Below are positions 1-5,717 of a DNA stretch of 11,741 bases, one piece after another. Both the position numbers and the translations under genes were made by a program. The stretch lies in NCBI GenBank assembly GCA_020047875.1, contig JAIFNE010000228.1:1-11741 (forward strand). The letters are read 5' to 3'. The first letter of the stretch is position 1. Every line of letters begins with the position of its first letter. Below the pieces are notes generated by a model. That model saw only the letters and a list, made by a program, of their open reading frames with translations. It was not told where the DNA came from and made no database searches. Source of the stretch: Hydrogenophaga sp. GTDB lineage: Bacteria > Pseudomonadota > Gammaproteobacteria > Burkholderiales > Burkholderiaceae_C.

Positions 1-129
1 GAACGGGCCGATCATGCCGATGCGCACCGGTTTGACCGCTGGCGCTGCTTGCGCATGAACCAGCGCGCTGGTGGTCAAAGCCAGCGCGCTCAGCGATGTG
101 GCGAGGAGGGTTTTCAGATGGCGGCGCAT
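1..129 (-). CDS. Periplasmic substrate-binding protein, N-terminal fragment (cut by window edge)
   Basis: Only the first 43 codons are present. They encode a basic start (MRRHLK), a hydrophobic stretch (about residues 7-24) and an Ala-rich signal-peptidase I region (VHAQA, likely cut after HA or AQA). The mature part opens with VRIGMIGPF. An opening R-I-G-x-I-G-P-F after a signal peptide is typical of type 1 periplasmic binding proteins of ABC transporters (LivK-like) and resembles the complete protein encoded at 5718-7013. The ATG has a good ribosome site, AAGGAG, ending 4 bases upstream, and a plausible promoter lies just before it. The substrate cannot be told, and a related BMP- or TTT-type receptor cannot be excluded from so short a piece. 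Confidence 0.75.
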   Translation of the reverse strand, partial: MRRHLKTLLATSLSALALTTSALVHAQAAPAVKPVRIGMIGPF

Positions 130-152
130 GATGCTCCTTGAGAACTGCAAAC

Positions 153-180
153 AGTCTAGGGACCACGCTGCCCAGGTCAA
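153..180 (-). promoter_or_regulatory. Putative sigma-70 promoter for the substrate-binding protein gene
   Basis: Read on the minus strand there is a TTGACC -35 element (175-180), a 16-base spacer and a TAGACT -10 element (153-158). Transcription would begin about 15-20 bases before the ATG at 129, giving a short leader that contains the AAGGAG ribosome site. The -35 matches the consensus at five of six positions and the -10 at four of six. No operator is evident. Assignment is by eye only. Confidence 0.45.
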
Positions 181-246
181 TCGGGCCGAACCCTGTTGTC
201 GTGGCTTTGCGTCGGTGCAGGCGTGAAACACGCCACACAGTCAGCC

Positions 247-696
247 TCAACCCGCCAGCGCCGCCTTCACCGCGGCCGACACCGCGCCCATGTCGGCCTT
301 GCCAGCCAGCCGGGCTTTGACTGCGCCCATCACCTTGCCCATGTCGCCAGGGCCTGTTGCACCCAGCTCGGCCACGATGGCCCGAACCTCGGCCGCCACC
401 TCCTCGGCCGACAGGCGCACTGGCAGATAGGCCTGCAACACCTGCAGCTCGGCCTGTTCCTGGTCCGCCAGGTCCTCGCGCCCACCGAGCTTGAATGCGG
501 TGATGGAGTCCTTGCGCTGCTTGACCAGTTTGTCGAGCACCGCGATCACGCTGGCATCGTCCAGCTGCTCGATTTGCTCGTCCACTTCCTTTTGCTTCAC
601 CGCGGCCTGCAGCAGGCGCAGGGTGTCGCGCTTGTGGTTGTCCCGGGCCAGCATGGCGGCTTTCACGTCCTGGGCGATGCGTTCCTTGATCGACAT
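247..696 (-). CDS. yqeY: GatB/YqeY domain-containing protein
   Basis: This 149-residue protein begins MSIKERIAQDVKAAMLARD and has the usual YqeY size and pattern. It has a helical N-terminal half with KRDTLRLLQAAVKQKEVDE, a charged middle (KQRKDSITAFKLGGREDLA), and a C-terminal helical domain (MGKVMGAVKARLAGKADM) resembling the tail of GatB, the amidotransferase subunit B. That tail binds tRNA in GatB, but the cellular role of stand-alone YqeY is not established. The start at 696 was chosen over an in-frame ATG 33 bases upstream because AAGGAA lies six bases before it and the family begins here. It lies downstream of rpsU on the same strand, a common pairing, but a terminator stands between them. 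No U-rich terminator follows; only a short GGCGTG/CACGCC hairpin at 220-234 is seen. Confidence 0.93.
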   Translation of the reverse strand: MSIKERIAQDVKAAMLARDNHKRDTLRLLQAAVKQKEVDEQIEQLDDASVIAVLDKLVKQRKDSITAFKLGGREDLADQEQAELQVLQAYLPVRLSAEEVAAEVRAIVAELGATGPGDMGKVMGAVKARLAGKADMGAVSAAVKAALAG

Positions 697-752
697 GGCA
701 TTTCCTTGTGTTTGGTGGCTGACAGGCACGGCCGCCAGCCGGTGGCAACAAC

Positions 753-788
753 AAAAAAGCCCGCCTGAGCGTCCTCCAGCGGGCTTTT
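753..788 (-). terminator. Intrinsic terminator after rpsU
   Basis: A 10-base perfect stem (755-764 paired with 779-788, GCCCGC core flanked by AAAA/TTTT) encloses a 14-base loop. On the minus strand it is followed by a run of six T residues (758 down to 753). It lies 32 bases past the rpsU stop and ends about 55 bases before the yqeY start, so it would end or attenuate rpsU transcripts before yqeY. On the plus strand the T run is only four, so it works best for rpsU. Confidence 0.85.
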
Positions 789-819
789 GTGCGGCGCCAG
801 ACGAATCTGGCGACGAGGC

Positions 820-1032
820 TCAGTACAGCTTTTTGGGCAGCTGCATGGACCGCACCCGCTTGTAGTGGCGCTTCACGGCGGCTGCCTTTTTGCGCTTGCG
901 CTCGGCGGTGGGCTTTTCGTAGAACTCGCGGGCGCGCAGATCGGTCAGCAGGCCGAGCTTTTCGATGGTGCGCTTGAAGCGACGCAGAGCGACGTCAAAG
1001 GGCTCGTTGTCTTTTACACGGATGGTCGTCAT
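820..1032 (-). CDS. rpsU: 30S ribosomal protein S21 (bS21)
   Basis: This complete 70-residue, very basic protein starts MTTIRVKDNEPFDVALRRFK and continues with the S21 pattern (RTIEKLGLLTDLRAREFYEKP, then ERKRKKAAAVKR). The length is normal for betaproteobacteria. S21 sits on the platform of the 30S subunit near the anti-Shine-Dalgarno region and helps translation initiation. The ribosome site is poor: only GGAAA about 12 bases upstream, with AT-rich sequence (TCTTTCTTA) directly before the ATG. The gene has its own promoter and a leader of about 120 bases, and is followed by a strong terminator and yqeY. Confidence 0.97.
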   Translation of the reverse strand: MTTIRVKDNEPFDVALRRFKRTIEKLGLLTDLRAREFYEKPTAERKRKKAAAVKRHYKRVRSMQLPKKLY

Positions 1033-1107
1033 TAAGAAAGATTTCCGAAAATGTGCGGCTAGAGGACGAACGGGAAGATCGGGCCCGGGCGACGTTGCTG
1101 CGATGTT

Positions 1108-1138
1108 CCCCGTCTGTAACTAGTATTGGCCGACGGGG
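1108..1138 (-). other. Hairpin in the rpsU 5' leader
   Basis: CCCCGTC at 1108-1114 and GACGGGG at 1132-1138 form a perfect seven-base stem around a 17-base loop. The stem lies between the proposed rpsU promoter and the rpsU start, so it would be part of the untranslated leader. No U run follows it, so it is not a terminator. A regulatory role is possible but nothing in the sequence proves it. Confidence 0.4.
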
Positions 1139-1150
1139 CAATGCCAGCGA

Positions 1151-1167
1151 AACCGCAGATTATAGCC
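1151..1167 (-). promoter_or_regulatory. rpsU promoter core (-10 and GC-rich discriminator)
   Basis: On the minus strand the sequence GGCTATAATCTGCGGTT holds a perfect TATAAT -10 hexamer (1159-1164) followed by a GC-rich discriminator (TGCGG). There is no good -35 at the expected distance (TGCCAC at 1182-1187). Transcription would start near 1152, giving a leader of about 120 bases. Almost the same 17 bases stand upstream of rpsO at 8247-8263. GC-rich discriminators are typical of stringently controlled ribosomal promoters, so control by ppGpp/DksA is a reasonable inference. Confidence 0.65.
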
Positions 1168-1207
1168 AGACTGGTGCGTCAGTGGCAGCGCGCAGCGTGT
1201 CTTGTGT

Positions 1208-2410
1208 TCAGAGGCTCGTGGCGCAGGCGTGGGCGCTGGCCCAGGCCCACTGGAAGTTGTAGCCGCCGAGCCAGCCGGTCACGTCCACCACCTCGCCAAT
1301 GAAATACAGGCCGGGCTGCTTGGATTCCAGGGTCTGCGACGACAGGTCGCGCGTGTCCACGCCGCCCAGCGTCACCTCGGCCTTGCGGTAGCCCTCGCTG
1401 CCGGTCGGGCTGAGTTCCCAGCGCGCAAGGCGATCGGCCAGGCGCGCCAGGGCCTTGTCGCTGGCTTCGCTGATGGGGCGCTGCCAGTCTGGGTCTTGCA
1501 GGGCCCAGGTATCGGCCAGGCGGCTGGGCACCAGGGTGGCCAGCTCGTTGGCAATCCGCTTGCGCGATCGGGCCTTGGCCTCGGCCAGGGCCTGGGGCAG
1601 GCGGATCTCGGGCGCCAGGTTGATCCGTATGGGCGTGCCCTCTTGCCAGTAGCTTGATATCTGAAGCACCGCCGGGCCAGAGAGGCCGCGGTGGGTGAAC
1701 AGCAGGTCTTCGGAAAAGCTGGCGCGGCGTTGCTTGTCACCGGTGCTGATCTCGACCGGCAGTGCCAGGCCGGCCAGCTCTGCGTAGGGCGCCCAGGCTT
1801 CACCGTCGAAGGTCAGCGGCACCAGGCCGGGGCGCGGCGCCACCAGCCGCAGGCCGAACTGCTTGGCCAGCCGGTAGCCCAGATCGGTGGCGCCGATCTT
1901 GGGGATGGACAGCCCGCCGGTGGCCACCACCAGCCGGCGTGTGCCCACCGTGCCCCGGTCGGTGTCCAGCTCGTAGCCACCATCGCCCGACAGCCGGACC
2001 GCTTTCACGCCGCTGGGCTGCCAGCGCTGCACGCGGCCAGCGTCGCATTCCGCCAGCAGCATGCGGATCAGGTCTTCGGCCGAGCGGTCGCAAAACAGCT
2101 GACCTTTGTGTTTTTCGTGAAACGGGATGCCGTGCCGGGCGACCAGCGTAAGGAAATCCTGCGGGGTGTAGCGAGAAAGCGCCGAGCGGCAGAAGTTCGG
2201 GTTTTCGCTCAGGAAGTGCTTGTGGGGCGCCTTCGGGTCGATGTCGCGGTTGGTGAAGTTGGCGCGGCCACCGCCGGAAATGCGCACCTTTTCGGCCACT
2301 TTCTCGCTGTGATCCAGCACCAGCACGCTCAGCCCGCGCTGGCCCGCGATGCCGGCACAAAACAGGCCAGCAGCGCCAGCGCCGATCACCACCACATCAA
2401 ACATCTGCAT
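1208..2410 (-). CDS. BaiN/HI0933-family FAD-dependent oxidoreductase
   Basis: This 400-residue flavoprotein has the full set of family motifs. The FAD-binding dinucleotide fold VVVIGAGAAGLFCA lies at residues 6-19, the signature RISGGGRANFTN at 43-54, and ATGGLSIPKIGATDLGY in the middle. The C-terminal FAD-closing segment LYFIGEVVDVTGWLGGYNFQ is at about 369-388. This is the HI0933/YhiN group, often labelled NAD(P)/FAD-dependent oxidoreductase; one clostridial member, BaiN, acts in bile-acid dehydroxylation. The substrate here is unknown and bile acid metabolism should not be inferred. The start is either 2410 or the ATG two codons later (2404); neither has a clear Shine-Dalgarno site, and a hairpin touches the first ATG. 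The gene follows cobA by 30 bases and may be co-transcribed with it. Confidence 0.92.
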   Translation of the reverse strand: MQMFDVVVIGAGAAGLFCAGIAGQRGLSVLVLDHSEKVAEKVRISGGGRANFTNRDIDPKAPHKHFLSENPNFCRSALSRYTPQDFLTLVARHGIPFHEKHKGQLFCDRSAEDLIRMLLAECDAGRVQRWQPSGVKAVRLSGDGGYELDTDRGTVGTRRLVVATGGLSIPKIGATDLGYRLAKQFGLRLVAPRPGLVPLTFDGEAWAPYAELAGLALPVEISTGDKQRRASFSEDLLFTHRGLSGPAVLQISSYWQEGTPIRINLAPEIRLPQALAEAKARSRKRIANELATLVPSRLADTWALQDPDWQRPISEASDKALARLADRLARWELSPTGSEGYRKAEVTLGGVDTRDLSSQTLESKQPGLYFIGEVVDVTGWLGGYNFQWAWASAHACATSL

Positions 2411-2430
2411 GGCCGCCAGTGTAGGCGGCC
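2411..2430 (-). other. Palindromic hairpin abutting the flavoprotein start codon
   Basis: GGCCGCC at 2411-2417 and GGCGGCC at 2424-2430 form a perfect seven-base stem with a six-base loop. The hairpin fills most of the 30-base gap between the cobA stop and the flavoprotein ATG and ends at the base next to that ATG. There is no T run, so it is unlikely to be a terminator. It could hide the ribosome site and make translation depend on ribosomes leaving cobA; that is inference. Confidence 0.4.
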
Positions 2431-2440
2431 CGCCGTTGTG

Positions 2441-3244
2441 TCAGGCGCTGCGCCGCGACAGGGTGTTCTGCTCGCTGACGGCCGCCACGCCATACACCAC
2501 ATCGCCCACCACGATCACCGATGGGCTGCCCAGGCCTTCGCGCTCGATGGTGGTGCGCAACTGCCCCAGGGTGGTGACGGCGTGGCGTTGCTGGGGCAGG
2601 GTGGCATGCTGGATGATGGCTACTGGCGTGTGGGCCGGCAGGCCGGTGAGCAGCTCGGTCTGGATCTGCTGCGAGCCGCTCACACCCATGTAGATCACCA
2701 GTGTGAGCTTGGCGTTGCGCGCGGTGGCGGCCAGGGCCGGCCAGTCGGTGCCGCTGTCGCCGGGCTTGGCGTGGCCGGTGACGAACACCACGCCGTGCGC
2801 GTGTTCGCGGTGGGTGAGCGGCACGCCCAGCGAGGTGAGGCCGGCCAGGCCAGCGGTGATGCCGTTGACCACCTGCACCTCAATGCCGGCGGCGCGCAGG
2901 GCTTCCACCTCTTCGCCACCGCGCCCGAAGATGAACGGGTCGCCACCCTTGAGGCGTACCACCACCTCGCCTTCGCGCGCGGCCATGACCATGAGCTTTT
3001 CGATGAAGGCCTGCGGCGTGCTCTTGCAGCCGCCGCGCTTGCCCACATGCACGATGCGCGCACGCGGTGACGCGTGGGCCAGCACCGCGTCGCTCACCAG
3101 GTCGTCGACCAGCAGCACGGTGGCCGCGCTGATGGCCCGCACGGCCTTGAGCGTGAGCAACTCCGGATCGCCCGGGCCAGCGCCGACGAGCGCGACGGTG
3201 CCGGGCAGGAACTCAGAGGGCGTGTGCATGGGCTGGGGAATCAT
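2441..3244 (-). CDS. cobA: Uroporphyrinogen-III C-methyltransferase (SUMT)
   Basis: The enzyme transfers two methyl groups from S-adenosylmethionine to uroporphyrinogen III, giving precorrin-2 for siroheme or cobalamin. Motifs of the tetrapyrrole methylase fold are all visible: GTVALVGAGPGDPELLT at residues 15-31, VGKRGG at 67-72, RLKGGDPFIFGRGGEE at 97-112, then AGLAGLTSLGVPLTHR, VTGHAKPGD, YMGVSG and the closing SPSVIVVGDVV. It is a single-domain SUMT, without the CysG dehydrogenase/ferrochelatase part. The residue usually Tyr in the Y-D-x-L-V-S segment is Val (VDDLVS). The start is uncertain: 3244 has a GAG four bases upstream, 3229 is five codons later with no ribosome site, giving 267 or 262 residues. 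Both overlap the end of ybiB, suggesting translational coupling. No nitrite or sulfite reductase, the usual siroheme user, lies in the window. Confidence 0.93.
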   Translation of the reverse strand: MIPQPMHTPSEFLPGTVALVGAGPGDPELLTLKAVRAISAATVLLVDDLVSDAVLAHASPRARIVHVGKRGGCKSTPQAFIEKLMVMAAREGEVVVRLKGGDPFIFGRGGEEVEALRAAGIEVQVVNGITAGLAGLTSLGVPLTHREHAHGVVFVTGHAKPGDSGTDWPALAATARNAKLTLVIYMGVSGSQQIQTELLTGLPAHTPVAIIQHATLPQQRHAVTTLGQLRTTIEREGLGSPSVIVVGDVVYGVAAVSEQNTLSRRSA

Positions 3245-4142
3245 GGTGCTCAAGCGTCTGCAAGATGTGTTCCACCTGCAGAGCAATCGGCGCGGGAACG
3301 GGCAACGAGCCGTTGAGCACGGCGCGGATGTAATTTGCGGTGTGTGCGGCGTCTACGTTGGGCAGCGAAGGGAGTTGCGCCATCGGGCCGTCCTGCTGTG
3401 GCTGCAGCTCGGTGCGCTCGCCGTGGCGAAAAATCTCCATGCGCGGCGTGCGGCGTGCATCGGCCACCGGTTCGCCTTCGGTGCCGCGCAGCAGCATCGC
3501 GTGGGCACCGGTGAGCGCCCAGGTGGCGGCCATGGAGCTGGCGTATTCGGGGTGGGTGTAGCTGCCGACGATGAGTGCTTTGCCCGCGCACGGGTTCATA
3601 AGTTTGACCAGGCTGTGCGCCGGGTTGCGCAGGCCGACCACACGGCGCACGTCGAGCAGGCGTTTGAGGCCCGGGCACAGCACCTCGGTGGGCACAAAGG
3701 CCAACTCGCCGGCGGCCAGGGCGGGCATTTGGGCCACGGGCAACACCCCGAGTTCGGCGAACACGCTGGCGGCGAACACGCGCTTGTCTTCGGTGGCCGT
3801 GCCGTGCACCAGCACCGGCACACCCTGGCGCGCCAGCAGCAGCGCCAGCAAGGGCGTGAGCACCGGCAGCTTGCGCGAACCGTTGTAGCTGGGCAGCACC
3901 ACGGTAGTGAGGCCGTTGTCGGGCAGCGGGTGCAGCCGGGCGTGTGCAGCGTCCAGGAAGCCCGCCATCTCATCGGCGGTTTCGCCCTTGATGCGCATGG
4001 CGAGACAAAAGCCGCCCACTTCCAGGTCGGTCACGGTGCCGTCAAGCACCTGACCCATCAGGTCGGCGGCCTGCTCGCGGGTGAGGGCGCGGGCGCCATC
4101 TTTGCCGCGGCCGATTTCTTTGATGTAGTGGCTGATTCCCAT
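3213..4142 (-). CDS. ybiB: DNA-binding protein YbiB (TrpD2-like)
   Basis: This 309-residue protein has an N-terminal helical glycosyltransferase-family-3 domain (about residues 1-70, starting MGISHYIKEIGRGKDGARAL). The phosphoribosyltransferase-like fold follows, with the YbiB-type segment LPSYNGSRKLPVLTPLLALL (83-102) and VLVHGTATEDKR (110-121). The glycine-rich GTGGD loop of true anthranilate phosphoribosyltransferase (TrpD) is absent. That fits YbiB/TrpD2, characterised in E. coli as a sequence-non-specific nucleic-acid-binding protein of the LexA regulon rather than an enzyme of tryptophan synthesis. No obvious Shine-Dalgarno site precedes the ATG (CCCCCGCC). The gene overlaps cobA at its 3' end and is divergent from tsaD. 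No LexA box was recognised upstream. Confidence 0.88.
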   Translation of the reverse strand: MGISHYIKEIGRGKDGARALTREQAADLMGQVLDGTVTDLEVGGFCLAMRIKGETADEMAGFLDAAHARLHPLPDNGLTTVVLPSYNGSRKLPVLTPLLALLLARQGVPVLVHGTATEDKRVFAASVFAELGVLPVAQMPALAAGELAFVPTEVLCPGLKRLLDVRRVVGLRNPAHSLVKLMNPCAGKALIVGSYTHPEYASSMAATWALTGAHAMLLRGTEGEPVADARRTPRMEIFRHGERTELQPQQDGPMAQLPSLPNVDAAHTANYIRAVLNGSLPVPAPIALQVEHILQTLEHHDSPAHAHAL

Positions 4143-4163
4143 GGCGGGGGATTGTGTCCAAAT

Positions 4164-4178
4164 CTTGATAACTTCAAG
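4164..4178. promoter_or_regulatory. Short inverted repeat upstream of ybiB, possible operator
   Basis: CTTGA and TCAAG are separated by five bases (TAACT) in a conspicuously AT-rich patch, 22-36 bases before the ybiB start. Such a position would suit an operator or a promoter region for ybiB. The half-sites resemble FNR/CRP-type TTGA...TCAA, but the gap is one base short of the FNR consensus. No regulator can be named. Confidence 0.25.
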
Positions 4179-4265
4179 TCATATGAACACCACGCTCGCG
4201 CCGGAGCAAGCCACTGGGCTGCCCGCGCGATCACAGGCCATGAGAGGCTGAAAGGAATCGGTCAT
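4179..4265 (-). CDS. Possible 28-residue leader peptide ahead of ybiB
   Basis: A short open frame reads MTDSFQPLMACDRAG in its first half, has two Cys residues, and stops 36 bases before ybiB. An AAGGCGG stretch stands three bases before its ATG, a usable but close ribosome site. I do not recognise the sequence. It could be a leader peptide, a decayed gene start or chance. Its ATG shares the palindrome CATG with a 39-residue frame on the opposite strand, and at most one of the two is likely to be real. Confidence 0.15.
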   Translation of the reverse strand: MTDSFQPLMACDRAGSPVACSGASVVFI

Positions 4266-4285
4266 GCCCGCCTTGACGCCTCAAA

Positions 4286-4384
4286 ACACCGACCGCAGCG
4301 GTGTCAATGCGCGCCGTGGCCCGAGCCACGGCAGCGCTTTGGGGCACCCTTTCGGGTACGCCCAACTCCCTCTCAGGCGCTGAG
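4286..4384 (-). other. Cluster of four hairpins in the ybiB-tsaD gap
   Basis: The 344 bases between ybiB and tsaD (4143-4486) hold no recognisable gene but do hold four adjacent inverted repeats. These are CTCAG/CTGAG (4372-4376, 4380-4384), a nine-pair stem with one bulge and a GAAA loop on the minus strand (4341-4363), a perfect eight-pair GCCGTGGC/GCCACGGC stem (4313-4320, 4325-4332), and ACACCG/CGGTGT (4286-4291, 4299-4304). On the minus strand the last is followed by TTTT counting its own final base. In the second hairpin one position is G-U on minus-strand RNA but C-A on plus-strand RNA, favouring a minus-strand transcript, that is a ybiB leader, an attenuator or a small RNA. No Rfam family was recognised. 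Confidence 0.4.
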
Positions 4385-4474
4385 CTGGTATTCCCGGTCC
4401 AACACAGCTTCGTAAGTCGCCACTGGTGTGACGCCTGAGCCCGGCGCATCTGCCCGGTGTATCCGGTGCGCCCG

Positions 4475-4480
4475 TACACT
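4475..4480 (+). promoter_or_regulatory. -10-like hexamer directly before tsaD
   Basis: TACACT ends seven bases before the A of the tsaD ATG, exactly where a -10 element would place transcription start on the start codon itself. No Shine-Dalgarno site exists between it and the ATG (only CGCTTC). The -35 position, around 4452-4457, is not convincing. This is compatible with a leaderless tsaD mRNA but is not proof. Confidence 0.3.
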
Positions 4481-4486
4481 CGCTTC

Positions 4487-5575
4487 ATGCTGATCCTGGG
4501 GTTTGAATCTTCTTGTGACGAAACCGGCGTGGCGCTGGTTGATGCCAGTGGCGCCGGTGTGCCGCGCTTGCTCGGTCATGCGCTCCACAGCCAGATCGAG
4601 ATGCACCAGGCCTATGGCGGCGTGGTGCCCGAGCTGGCCAGCCGCGATCACATTCGCCGCGTGCTGCCGCTGACCGATGCGGTGCTGGCGCAGGCCGCGC
4701 TGCCGCTGTCGGCGGTGGACGCGGTGGCCTACACGCGCGGCCCTGGCCTGGCCGGCGCGCTGCTGGTGGGGTCGGGCACGGCCTGCGCGATGGCGATGGC
4801 GCTGGGCAAGCCGGTGATCGGCATCCACCACCTCGAAGGCCACCTGCTCTCGCCATTTCTCAGCGCCGATCCGCCCCAGTTCCCTTTCATCGCCCTGCTG
4901 GTTTCCGGCGGGCACACCCAGCTGATGCGGGTCGATGGCGTGGGCCGTTACGGGCTGCTGGGCGAAACCATCGACGACGCGGCGGGCGAGGCCTTCGACA
5001 AATCGGCCAAGCTGCTCGGGCTGGGTTATCCCGGTGGCCCGGCGCTGGCCCGGCTGGCCGAGCAGGGCAGGGCCGACGCCCACACATTCCCGCGGCCGCT
5101 GCTGCACAGCGGCGATTTCGACTTTTCCTTCGCCGGCCTCAAGACCGCGGTGCTCACCCAGGTCAAGCGGCTGGCCCATGCGCGGCCCGAAGGCCCGGCC
5201 ACGCCGGCCCTTGCCGAAGCCCTGAGTGAGGCCGAGAAGGCCGACGTGGCCGCCAGCGCGCAGGCCGCCATCGTCGATGTGCTGGTGAAGAAATCGCTGG
5301 CCGCGCTCGAAGCCTCGGGGCTCAAGCGCTTGGTGGTGGCGGGTGGCGTGGGTGCCAACACGCGCCTGCGCAGCCAGCTCAACCAGGCTTGTGGGCGGCG
5401 TGATGTGCGGGTGCATTACCCCGAACTGCACCTGTGCACCGACAACGGCGCGATGATCGCGCTGGCCGCCGGGCTGCGTGTGCAGGCCGGCCTGGCCGAT
5501 CTGGATCGGCGGCCCTATGCGTTCGATGTGAAGCCGCGCTGGCCGCTGGCCGCTTTGGCCAGCGCCGACGCCTGA
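4487..5575 (+). CDS. tsaD: tRNA N6-adenosine threonylcarbamoyltransferase TsaD
   Basis: TsaD transfers threonylcarbamoyl from TC-AMP to A37 of ANN-decoding tRNAs (t6A), acting with TsaB and TsaE in the cytoplasm. The 362-residue protein shows the family start MLILGFESSCDETGVAL, the segment AYGGVVPELASRDH (42-55) and ASKHA-fold glycine motifs (LLVSGGHTQL 137-146, VVAGGVGANTRLR 283-295). The metal ligands are also visible: His115 and His119 in HHLEGH, and Asp319 in CTDNGAMIA. The start at 4487 was preferred over an in-frame ATG 30 bases upstream because the family begins with this methionine. No ribosome site is seen before either. tsaD beside rpsU in divergent orientation is a widespread order; here baiN-like, cobA and ybiB genes lie between them. 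No clear terminator follows. Confidence 0.97.
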   Translation: MLILGFESSCDETGVALVDASGAGVPRLLGHALHSQIEMHQAYGGVVPELASRDHIRRVLPLTDAVLAQAALPLSAVDAVAYTRGPGLAGALLVGSGTACAMAMALGKPVIGIHHLEGHLLSPFLSADPPQFPFIALLVSGGHTQLMRVDGVGRYGLLGETIDDAAGEAFDKSAKLLGLGYPGGPALARLAEQGRADAHTFPRPLLHSGDFDFSFAGLKTAVLTQVKRLAHARPEGPATPALAEALSEAEKADVAASAQAAIVDVLVKKSLAALEASGLKRLVVAGGVGANTRLRSQLNQACGRRDVRVHYPELHLCTDNGAMIALAAGLRVQAGLADLDRRPYAFDVKPRWPLAALASADA

Positions 5576-5717
5576 CTGCGCCAACGCCACGCGCGCGGAT
5601 AGCCCTGGCGCTCCCCGAGTCATGCCCGGGTCTGACCAGATAATCGCCGGCAGCGCCTGTAGGCCTTTCCCCCTCTTTGCGCGCCACCACCCAAGGCGCA
5701 TCCACCTGGTTCATCCG

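Noticed and set aside
4164..4178. An FNR/Anr box (TTGAT-N4-ATCAA) upstream of ybiB
   Set aside because: The TTGA and TCAA halves are five bases apart rather than six, so the spacing is wrong for FNR.
4286..4384. A CRISPR array or tandem repeat in the gap
   Set aside because: The four hairpins differ in sequence and length and there are no repeated units or regular spacers.
1691..4415. Long plus-strand open frames (459 and 570 codons) across the flavoprotein, cobA and ybiB
   Set aside because: They run opposite three recognisable genes and have low-complexity antisense composition. They are by-products of high GC content.
4143..4486. A cobalamin or other known riboswitch upstream of ybiB-cobA
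   Set aside because: A GCCACTGGGCTGCC stretch recalls part of the B12 box, but the conserved core around it is missing. CobA of the siroheme branch is also not normally under that riboswitch.
4373..5701. A 442-codon open frame on the minus strand opposite tsaD
   Set aside because: It is antisense to a clear TsaD. The translation is rich in His, Arg, Gln and Gly with no domain, and there is no ribosome site.
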